A DNA stretch of 5,020 nt from JBLIAZ01 sp047632015. GTDB taxonomy: Bacteria; Bacteroidota; Bacteroidia; Flavobacteriales_C; GCA-002722245. The notes under the pieces were generated by a model. It saw nothing but the letters and a program-made list of their open reading frames with translations. It had not been told where the DNA came from and made no database searches. Positions 1 to 5,020 of this stretch are shown here, piece after piece. How positions within the stretch are numbered: the first letter of the stretch is position 1; every line of letters begins with the position of its first letter. The translations under genes were made by a program, and so were the position numbers. Where the stretch lies: contig JBLIBC010000216.1 of NCBI GenBank assembly GCA_047632015.1, forward strand, positions 1 to 5,020. Direction: 5' to 3'.

Positions 1-340
1 GAATAATGTGTTAGCTACAGTGGATAGCATTGCAGCAGATATCCAAAACGGAAAAGGATCAATTGGATTGTTATTGAAAGATGAAAAACTTTATAATGAT
101 TTAGCTTATTCAGCTGCAGATTTGGATTTGCTTTTGTTTGATTTAAGAAAGCACCCGAAAAGGTATTTTCACTTTTCAATGTTTGGAAAGAAAGGAAGGA
201 AAGAAGAGGAGTTAAACAGGGATACCTCAGAATATGCAAGGATGTTTCCTCCTGTTGTGCGTCAAATGGTAAAGTTTGAAATCGATTCAGCACTTCGTCA
301 AGAAATTAGAGAAGCAATAAAGGAAGAACGAAAAAATTAA
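1..340 (+). CDS. MCE/MlaD-family lipid-transport protein, C-terminal part (5' end outside window)
   Basis: Only the last 112 codons are visible. The frame is open from base 2 and the gene starts upstream, so the GTG at 8 is not a credible start. The stretch at visible residues 16-35 (NGKGSIGLLLKDEKLYNDL) matches the helical segment near the C-terminus of MCE proteins, where a Gly-rich turn precedes 'LLxDxxLYxxL'. It is followed by 'DLRKHPKRYFHFSMFGKK', which is typical of Bacteroidota MlaD-like proteins. In this family an N-terminal membrane anchor and an MCE domain form a hexameric periplasmic ring that moves phospholipid between membranes with MlaE/MlaF-type ABC partners; those parts lie outside the window. 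Beyond the usual FGKK end there is a highly charged extension of about 48 residues, predicted helical, ending in a Lys/Glu/Arg-rich tail. The stop is 10 bp before the next gene, which suggests one transcript. I am confident of the family but not of the transported lipid. Confidence 0.82.
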   Translation, partial: NNVLATVDSIAADIQNGKGSIGLLLKDEKLYNDLAYSAADLDLLLFDLRKHPKRYFHFSMFGKKGRKEEELNRDTSEYARMFPPVVRQMVKFEIDSALRQEIREAIKEERKN

Positions 341-350
341 CAACAATTTA

Positions 351-1673
351 ATGGCGTATTTACCTCAGGTAATTTTTATAATAGTAGCTGCTGTAGCTGT
401 CTTGTTATTTGTTATAAAAGTCAAAAAAATCCGCAGAAACATTTTTTTAGGACAGGATGTTAAGTTTTTAGGAAGTGTAAAAGAAAGGTGGATAATCTTA
501 TTGAAGGTAGCTATTGGTCAGGGGAAAATGACCAAAAAACCGATATCAGGTATTTTACATATTATAGTATATGTTGGTTTTGTGCTAATCAATGTAGAGG
601 TAATTGAAATAATTGTTGACGGAGCATTCGGAACACATAGGTTTTTATCAGGATTATTTGGAAGTTTTTACAATTTCATGATTGGCTCTTTTGAAATTCT
701 TGCTCTTGGTGTTTTACTTGCTTGTGAAGTTTTTTTAGTTCGAAGAAACGTGCTTAAAATAAAACGATTTTTTGGTAAAGAGATGACCTCATGGCCAAAG
801 AACGATGCGAACATCATCTTAATAGTTGAAGTACTTTTAATGTCAGCATTCTTGTTAATGAATGCAGCTGATTATCAATTACAACTTATGGGTGTTGCAC
901 ATTATGCAGAAGCAGGAGCATTTCCAATTAGTTCTTTTTTACTTCCGTTTCTGGATGGAATGACCGTCGAAGGGTTGATACTTATAGAGCGTTTTTGTTG
1001 GTGGTTCCACATTGTTGGAATACTAGCATTTCTTAATTACTTGCCTTATTCCAAGCATTTTCATATTATTCTTGCTTTTCCAAATGTGTTTTATTCAAAG
1101 CTAGTTGCCTATGGAAAACTGACTAATCTTTCCGCTGTTACTGAACAAGTTAAACTGATGATGGATCCAAGTATTGATCCCTATGCCGCGCCTACTGAAG
1201 GAGCTGCTGAACCGTCTACTTTTGGAGCCAAAGACGTGACGGATTTACCTTGGACTAGCATTATGCATGCATACACTTGCACTGAATGCGGAAGATGTAC
1301 TGACGAATGTCCTGCAAACAAAACTGGCAAATTATTATCCCCTCGAAAAATCATGATGGACGTCCGTGACAGGGCTGAACAATTGGGTGCTCATAAGGAT
1401 AAGAATGGAGCTGATGCTCACGACAACATTGATTTACTGTCATATATAACTAAAGAGGAGCTTTGGGCGTGTACTAGTTGTAACGCTTGTACGGAGGCTT
1501 GTCCTGTAAATAATGATCCACTAGCGGTAATTGTGGACTTAAGGAGGTATTTAGTAATGGAACAATCAGCCGCTCCTCAAGAATTAAATTTGATGTTCGG
1601 TAACATTGAAAACAACGGGGCGCCTTGGCAATTCCCTATGAGTGACAGGTATAACTGGGCGGAAGAAGAATAA
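351..1673 (+). CDS. Membrane-bound (Fe-S) oxidoreductase subunit: NarI/HdrE-like membrane domain plus two [4Fe-4S] motifs
   Basis: A 440-residue protein with two parts. Residues about 1-250 hold five likely membrane helices (about 4-24, 66-90, 107-130, 153-175, 208-230), the layout of NarI-type cytochrome b subunits. H70 in helix 2, and H220 and H238 around helix 5, are candidate heme b ligands; H220 and H238 are 18 residues apart, like His187/His205 of E. coli NarI, and the 'PYSKHFH' context fits. Residues 310-320 (CTECGRCTDECP) and 374-385 (CTSCNACTEACP) are two complete CxxCxxCxxxCP ferredoxin motifs for [4Fe-4S] clusters. The tail at 418-436 has a 'NIENNGAPW...R..W' motif seen in HdrD/GlpC-like proteins just before CCG domains. 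Here those domains sit in the next gene, 22 bp away. The pair probably carries electrons between a soluble donor and menaquinone at the inner membrane. Direction and donor (ETF is my best guess) are inferred. The ATG at 351 follows the previous stop by 10 bp and gives the normal N-terminus for this Bacteroidota family. It has no Shine-Dalgarno. Confidence 0.9.
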   Translation: MAYLPQVIFIIVAAVAVLLFVIKVKKIRRNIFLGQDVKFLGSVKERWIILLKVAIGQGKMTKKPISGILHIIVYVGFVLINVEVIEIIVDGAFGTHRFLSGLFGSFYNFMIGSFEILALGVLLACEVFLVRRNVLKIKRFFGKEMTSWPKNDANIILIVEVLLMSAFLLMNAADYQLQLMGVAHYAEAGAFPISSFLLPFLDGMTVEGLILIERFCWWFHIVGILAFLNYLPYSKHFHIILAFPNVFYSKLVAYGKLTNLSAVTEQVKLMMDPSIDPYAAPTEGAAEPSTFGAKDVTDLPWTSIMHAYTCTECGRCTDECPANKTGKLLSPRKIMMDVRDRAEQLGAHKDKNGADAHDNIDLLSYITKEELWACTSCNACTEACPVNNDPLAVIVDLRRYLVMEQSAAPQELNLMFGNIENNGAPWQFPMSDRYNWAEEE

Positions 1674-1695
1674 ATATTCAAGTAAAAGACATTAT

Positions 1696-2484
1696 ATGGC
1701 AAAGTTACAAATACCCACAATGGCTGAATACATGGCAAAAGGAGAGAGTCCGGATGTATTATTTTGGGTTGGTTGTGCAGGAAGTTTTGATGACAGAGCA
1801 AAAAAAATCACAAAGGCATTTTCAAGAATATTATTGCATTGCGGAGTTAAGTTCGCCGTATTAGGAAAGGAGGAATCCTGCACGGGTGATCCTGCTAAAA
1901 GAGCTGGAAATGAGTTTTTGTTTCAAATGCAAGCCATGATGAACATTCAAGTAATGAATGCTTATAGTGTTAAAAAAATTGTGACTACTTGCCCTCATTG
2001 TTTCAATACTTTAAAAAATGAGTATCCTGAACTAGGAGGTGAATACCAAGTGATGCACCACACAGAATTGATTCAGCAATTATTCGCTGAAGGAAAGTTG
2101 CAGGTAAAAGGAGGTGCTTTTAAAGGAAAAAAAATCACCTATCACGATCCTTGCTATTTAGGTAGAGGAAATGATATATATGAGGCTCCACGAGATTTAA
2201 TTGAAAAATTAGATACTGAATTAGTGGAACTAAAACGATGTAAAACAAAAGGTTTGTGCTGTGGAGCGGGAGGTGCTCAAATGTTTAAGGAGCCTGAAAA
2301 GGGTGATAAAGACATTAACATGGAACGAACGGACGAAATCATTGAATCCAAAGCAGGTATAGTGGCTACTGGTTGCCCTTTTTGCAACACAATGATTACT
2401 GATGGTGTTAAATTAAACAACAAAGAAGGTGAGATCAAAGTAATGGATTTGGCTGAAATTGTAGCAGAGGCTGCTGATATTTAG
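1696..2484 (+). CDS. (Fe-S)-binding CCG-domain protein, HdrB/HdrD-like soluble partner subunit
   Basis: A 262-residue soluble protein with two cysteine-rich CCG domains, the fold that binds noncubane [4Fe-4S] clusters in heterodisulfide reductase HdrB. Domain 1 has C27, the S61-C62 pair ('ESCTGDPAKRAGNE', Ser replacing the first Cys of the usual CC) and C99/C102 (CPHC). Domain 2 has C153, the complete C188-C189-G190 and C227/C230 (CPFC). Spacings of 33-37 residues fit the CCG pattern. It has no membrane helix and no ferredoxin motif; both are supplied by the preceding gene. Together they rebuild the domain set of a single-chain HdrDE-like or ETF:(methyl)menaquinone oxidoreductase. I prefer the ATG at 1696, which gives the familiar N-terminus 'MAKLQIPTMAEYM' and leaves 22 bp after the upstream stop. 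An in-frame ATG at 1642 would add 18 basic residues and overlap the upstream gene by 32 bp, with no domain support. The substrate is not established from sequence. Confidence 0.9.
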   Translation: MAKLQIPTMAEYMAKGESPDVLFWVGCAGSFDDRAKKITKAFSRILLHCGVKFAVLGKEESCTGDPAKRAGNEFLFQMQAMMNIQVMNAYSVKKIVTTCPHCFNTLKNEYPELGGEYQVMHHTELIQQLFAEGKLQVKGGAFKGKKITYHDPCYLGRGNDIYEAPRDLIEKLDTELVELKRCKTKGLCCGAGGAQMFKEPEKGDKDINMERTDEIIESKAGIVATGCPFCNTMITDGVKLNNKEGEIKVMDLAEIVAEAADI

Positions 2485-2508
2485 CAGAAATAAAAGTAGA
2501 AGATCAAA

Positions 2509-2988
2509 ATGATTAAAAATAATTTACCAGACAGCAGCAGGGTATGGGTTTATCAAAGTAATGTTAAATTCACTGATGATCAATTGGCTGTAATCAATTC
2601 AAAACTCACTGACTTTTTAAGTTCATGGGATTCACACGGAGCGGCTTTGCAAGCAGCGGCACAAGTTTTATATGATCAATTTATAGTATTATTTGTTGAT
2701 GAGGGTAGTCAAATGGCAACAGGCTGTTCCATTGATAAGTCTGTGGCGTTGATAAAATCCATAGAATCTGAAACCGGGGTTGATTTAATGAATAGAATGA
2801 ACATTGCATATCAAAAAGCTGATGAAATTGTTGTTCAAAAAATGATGGATTTCAAGTCTTCTATCAAATCAGGTGATGTTAATGAAAATACTACCGTATT
2901 CAACAATTTGGTACAAACCAAGGGTGAATTTTTGTCGTCTTGGCAAGGGCCTGCTAAAGACAGTTGGCACAATCAGTTGTTACTGTAA
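2509..2988 (+). CDS. Conserved Bacteroidota protein of unknown function (often labelled 'ABC transporter ATPase')
   Basis: A 159-residue protein I recognise as a conserved Bacteroidota family. Markers are 'LPDSSRVWVYQSN' at 6-18, 'SSWDSHGAAL' at 38-47 (W40, H43, G44), 'FIVLFVDEG' at 58-66, 'GCSIDKSV' at 72-79, 'VFNNLVQTKGE' at 130-140 and a C-terminal 'W..P....SWH'. Databases often name it 'ABC transporter ATPase', but it has no Walker A loop (GxxxxGK[ST]), no LSGGQ signature and is too short for an ABC ATPase, so I do not accept that name. No signal peptide or membrane segment is seen, so it is probably cytoplasmic. The conserved Trp, His, Asp and Cys residues could form a binding or catalytic site, but I cannot name a function. 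It starts 24 bp after the CCG-domain gene and appears to close the operon. That position suggests a link to the Fe-S complex, for example in assembly, but this is only context. The ATG at 2509 is the natural start and has an A-rich leader without Shine-Dalgarno. Confidence 0.85.
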   Translation: MIKNNLPDSSRVWVYQSNVKFTDDQLAVINSKLTDFLSSWDSHGAALQAAAQVLYDQFIVLFVDEGSQMATGCSIDKSVALIKSIESETGVDLMNRMNIAYQKADEIVVQKMMDFKSSIKSGDVNENTTVFNNLVQTKGEFLSSWQGPAKDSWHNQLLL

Positions 2989-3075
2989 TTCAGTCATGAC
3001 GAACTTTGTTTAAAAGAATGTCCAAAGTGAGTAGAACTTTCAACTCCTGACCTGTACTTCTTTCAATACTATACG

Positions 3076-3083
3076 TATATTTG
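3076..3083 (+). promoter_or_regulatory. Bacteroidota-type -7 promoter element (TAnnTTTG) for bioB
   Basis: TATATTTG matches the Bacteroidota -7 consensus TAnnTTTG at every defined base. It lies 18 bp before the bioB ATG, in the only intergenic region of the window over 100 bp, so the transcript leader would be short (roughly 10-15 nt). The matching -33 TTG is weak: the nearest candidate is CTG at 3052-3054, with a 21-bp spacer, inside the 17-23 bp range. A BirA-like biotin operator (long inverted repeat with TTGTAAACC-like arms) is not evident, although TTGTAACC at 3081-3088 resembles half of such a site. Confidence 0.5.
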
Positions 3084-3101
3084 TAACCATAATTTTTTAC
3101 T

Positions 3102-4184
3102 ATGGATGTTAGAAATAATTGGAAGTTAGAAGAGTTGAAAGGCCTGTATGACTTGCCTGTTTTAGACTTAGTATACAAAGCAGCGGGAGTTCATCGTGAG
3201 TTTCATGATTCAAAACAAGTGCAAATTTCGTCTTTGGTTTCTATTAAAACTGGAGGATGCTCGGAAGATTGTTCTTATTGTCCTCAAGCTGCTCGATATA
3301 GCACTGATGTAAACACTCACAAATTGATGCAAGTTGATGAAGTGATAGACCGAGCTAAAAAAGCTAAGGCTGCTGGTTCGTCAAGGTTATGCATGGGTGC
3401 TGCTTGGAGAGAAGTCAGAGACAACCGTGATTTTGACAGGGTGCTTGAAATGGTAACCGAAGTAAATGCGATGGACATGGAAGTTTGTTGTACGTTAGGT
3501 ATGCTGTCTGATGAGCAAGCTCAAAGACTAGCGGATGCAGGATTGTACGCGTACAATCACAACATTGACACATCTGAAGAACATTATAAAGAGGTAATTT
3601 CTACCAGAACTTTCGAAGATAGAATTGATACTCATAAAAGTGTGCGTAAAGCCGGTGTATCACTTTGTTCAGGAGGAATTATCGGATTAGGAGAAACCAA
3701 AGAGGACAGGTTGAAAATGATTTTAACACTTGCTAACTCTGCAAAACAACCGGAATCAGTTCCAATAAACACCTTAGTTCCTGTTGCAGGAACTCCTTTG
3801 GAAAACCAAGAAAAAGTACCAGTTTGGGATTTAGTGAAAATGGTTGCTATTGCAAGAATTACCATGCCTAAATCGGCGGTGCGCCTGTCAGCAGGTCGTT
3901 TGGAATTAACAGATGAAGGTCAAGCGTTTTGCTTCATGGCAGGTGCAAATTCAATATTTGCAGGTGAAACATTACTAACTACGCCTAACCCAGAGTTTAA
4001 ATCGGACATGATGTTGTTTAAAACATTAGGATTGACATCAAAAAAAGCATTTGCTGATGGAGAGCAACCAACTTCCAAAACGATGTCCAAAACTGATGTT
4101 AAAAAAGACGGTATTCTTGATCCTGAAAAAGCGGCTATGGAAACTAAAGTGAAAGAGTGGAAAAAGGAGATGGCAAAAAACTAA
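3102..4184 (+). CDS. bioB: Biotin synthase (radical SAM enzyme)
   Basis: A 360-residue BioB, which inserts sulfur into dethiobiotin in the last step of biotin synthesis, using S-adenosylmethionine and two Fe-S clusters in the cytoplasm. C53, C57 and C60 (GGCSEDCSYC) form the radical-SAM CxxxCxxC motif at the same numbers as in E. coli BioB. The [2Fe-2S] sulfur-donor ligands are also present: C97 ('RLCMGAAWR'), C129 ('EVCCTLG'), C189 ('SLCSGGIIGLGE') and R261 ('AVRLSAGR'), matching E. coli C97, C128, C188 and R260. The 'YNHNIDTS' substrate/SAM-binding segment is at 151-158. C130 is an extra cysteine next to C129. The enzyme core ends near residue 318; a lysine-rich, probably flexible tail of about 40 residues makes it slightly longer than the 346-residue E. 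coli protein. The ATG at 3102 lies close behind a TAnnTTTG promoter. No other bio gene is in the window, so the rest of the pathway is elsewhere or the cell relies on external dethiobiotin or similar. Confidence 0.97.
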   Translation: MDVRNNWKLEELKGLYDLPVLDLVYKAAGVHREFHDSKQVQISSLVSIKTGGCSEDCSYCPQAARYSTDVNTHKLMQVDEVIDRAKKAKAAGSSRLCMGAAWREVRDNRDFDRVLEMVTEVNAMDMEVCCTLGMLSDEQAQRLADAGLYAYNHNIDTSEEHYKEVISTRTFEDRIDTHKSVRKAGVSLCSGGIIGLGETKEDRLKMILTLANSAKQPESVPINTLVPVAGTPLENQEKVPVWDLVKMVAIARITMPKSAVRLSAGRLELTDEGQAFCFMAGANSIFAGETLLTTPNPEFKSDMMLFKTLGLTSKKAFADGEQPTSKTMSKTDVKKDGILDPEKAAMETKVKEWKKEMAKN

Positions 4185-4202
4185 TATTCAGTAAGAAATC
4201 AC

Positions 4203-4210
4203 TATTTTTG
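4203..4210 (+). promoter_or_regulatory. Possible -7 promoter element (TAnnTTTG) upstream of the HAD/SerA gene
   Basis: TATTTTTG fits TAnnTTTG and lies 42 bp before the ATG at 4253, just after the bioB stop. I see no TTG at the expected -33 distance, and T-rich matches arise easily in AT-rich DNA, so this is only a candidate. If real, transcription would start near 4216 and the leader would consist largely of the hairpin at 4214-4238. Confidence 0.3.
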
Positions 4211-4213
4211 ATC

Positions 4214-4238
4214 CTCGATTTTTTGACCCCGAATCGGG
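4214..4238 (+). other. Imperfect RNA hairpin in the bioB-serB intergenic region
   Basis: Bases 4214-4221 (CCTCGATT plus T) can pair with 4231-4238 (GAATCGGG) as an 8-bp stem with two G-U pairs and a 9-base loop. The right arm also lies in a competing small palindrome, CCCGAATCGGG at 4228-4238. No run of U follows (AATAATATTTTAAA), so it is a poor intrinsic terminator for bioB. It could shape the leader of the next gene or be chance. Confidence 0.3.
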
Positions 4239-4252
4239 AATAATATTTTAAA

Positions 4253-5020
4253 ATGGAAATGGCCTTAGAAAGAAAATACGTTTTTGATTTTGACAGTACT
4301 CTTACGCAAGTGGAGGCTTTAGACGTATTGGCGGAAATATCCTTGAAAGATGACCCCCAAAAGGATAACATCATTAAGCAAATTCAGGAAATAACTGATT
4401 TGGGGATTGATGGAGATATTTCTTTTACAGAGTCATTGGAACGAAGAATTAAGCTTTTAAGAGCTCATAAATCTCACCTTAAAACATTAATCGAAAGGTT
4501 AAGCGGTGAAATATCAAAATCCATATTGCGAAATAAGACGTTTTTTACTGATCACAGTGAAGACATCTTTGTGATCTCCTGTGGATTTAAGGAATTCATT
4601 GAGCCAATTGTTGCTCCGTATCATATCCCTGCTGAAAAAGTATATGCAAATACTTTCAAGTTTGATGATAATGGTTACATCGTTGGGTTTGACGAAAAAA
4701 ATGTTTTATCCATGCACGATGGTAAAATTCAATGTTTAAAAGACATGAATTTAAGTGGTGAAGTGCACGTGATTGGTGATGGATATTCAGATTATGTAAT
4801 GAGAAAAGCTGGTGTTGCACACAAGTATTTCGCTTATACTGAAAATGTAGCTCGTCAAAAAGTATTGGACGTTGCAGATCACATTACGCCAAGTTTAGAA
4901 GAGTTTTTATACATTAATAAGTTGCCTATGAATGTTTCTTATCCAAAAAGCAGGATAAAAGTATTGTTGTTGGAGGGCGTTCATCAAGACGCGTTCAATA
5001 ATATGAAAGACGAAGGTTAT
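4253..5020 (+). CDS. serB: SerB-type HAD phosphatase fused to the start of SerA-type phosphoglycerate dehydrogenase (3' end outside window)
   Basis: An open frame of 256 codons runs off the window end. Residues about 8-217 form a HAD-family phosphatase domain close to phosphoserine phosphatase. Motif I is FDFDSTL at 11-17 (D12 nucleophile, D14 acid/base). E21 and R65 ('ESLERRIKLL') correspond to Glu20 and Arg56 of Methanocaldococcus SerB, which contact phosphoserine. Motif II is S109, followed by Cys110-Gly111 where SerB usually has Gly-Gly. The motif III lysine is probably K158. Motif IV is GDGYSD with D176 and D180. After a linker at about 218-232, 'SRIKVLLLEGVHQDAF' and onward look like the first strand and helix of a D-3-phosphoglycerate dehydrogenase. 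SerB catalyses the last and SerA the first step of serine synthesis. The ATG at 4253 is preferred; ATG 4259 is an alternative two codons on. An internal ATG at 4928 could start a separate SerA, but no stop separates the domains. The phosphatase call is firm. The fusion rests on 24 residues and family recall. Confidence 0.8.
   Translation, partial: MEMALERKYVFDFDSTLTQVEALDVLAEISLKDDPQKDNIIKQIQEITDLGIDGDISFTESLERRIKLLRAHKSHLKTLIERLSGEISKSILRNKTFFTDHSEDIFVISCGFKEFIEPIVAPYHIPAEKVYANTFKFDDNGYIVGFDEKNVLSMHDGKIQCLKDMNLSGEVHVIGDGYSDYVMRKAGVAHKYFAYTENVARQKVLDVADHITPSLEEFLYINKLPMNVSYPKSRIKVLLLEGVHQDAFNNMKDEGY

Noticed and set aside
15..293. Minus-strand open frame of 92 codons inside the MCE gene
   Set aside because: It is a shadow of the well-supported plus-strand MCE coding region and shows no protein family features.
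1642..1695. Longer start for the CCG-domain protein at ATG 1642, overlapping the upstream gene by 32 bp
   Set aside because: The 18 added residues are basic, have no family counterpart and lie in another frame of the conserved C-terminus of the upstream gene; ATG 1696 gives the recognisable N-terminus.
2993..3000. Perfect 8-bp palindrome GTCATGAC right after the 159-residue gene
   Set aside because: An 8-bp palindrome is expected by chance at this length and no second copy was noticed in the window.
3003..3040. Possible terminator or attenuator between the 159-residue gene and bioB (ACTTTG / CAAAGT / AACTTT alternating arms)
   Set aside because: Stems are only 5-6 bp, AT-rich, with a 14-base or 7-base loop and no following U-run; too weak to call.
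2990..3178. Minus-strand open frame of 62 codons across the bioB upstream region
   Set aside because: It overlaps the bioB promoter and first 25 codons, shows no recognisable motif and has a composition expected by chance.
4928..5020. Separate SerA gene starting at the internal ATG 4928
   Set aside because: No stop codon separates it from the phosphatase domain, so a continuous fusion is the simpler reading; internal initiation cannot be excluded.

Overview
The window looks like an ordinary chromosomal stretch from a Bacteroidota bacterium, most likely of the flavobacterial type (order Flavobacteriales, perhaps near Crocinitomicaceae or Cryomorphaceae). I base this on four things: AT-rich sequence, no Shine-Dalgarno motif before any of the five visible start codons, a TAnnTTTG-type promoter element before bioB, and a gene order and protein families that I recognise from Bacteroidota. 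The taxonomic call comes from recalled family resemblance, not from a database search. All genes lie on the + strand and coding density is high.

Bases 1-2988 hold what looks like one operon of four genes separated by only 10, 22 and 24 bp. First is the 3' end of an MCE/MlaD-family lipid-transport protein. Next come two genes that together make a membrane-bound iron-sulfur oxidoreductase. One encodes a NarI-like five-helix membrane domain with two [4Fe-4S] ferredoxin motifs. The other encodes a soluble protein with two cysteine-rich CCG domains, as in HdrB/HdrD. The last gene encodes a 159-residue protein found widely in Bacteroidota that databases often call 'ABC transporter ATPase', although it has no nucleotide-binding motif. 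The paired Fe-S proteins resemble a split version of the HdrDE-like/EMO family, which passes electrons between a soluble donor such as electron-transfer flavoprotein and menaquinone. The substrate assignment is inference.

Bases 2989-3101 are non-coding and carry a good bioB promoter candidate. Bases 3102-4184 encode biotin synthase (BioB) with every radical-SAM and [2Fe-2S] ligand in place and a lysine-rich tail. No other biotin gene is in the window.

Bases 4185-4252 are a short intergenic region with a second TAnnTTTG match and an imperfect hairpin. From 4253 to the window end runs an open frame with a complete SerB-type HAD phosphatase domain, continuing without a stop into what looks like the N-terminus of SerA-type phosphoglycerate dehydrogenase. 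This would join the first and last enzymes of serine biosynthesis in one polypeptide.

I found no mobile element, CRISPR array, tRNA, rRNA or phage-like gene. The more interesting points are the split redox complex and its unexplained operon partners, and the SerB-SerA fusion. I do not see strong evidence for an entirely new system.
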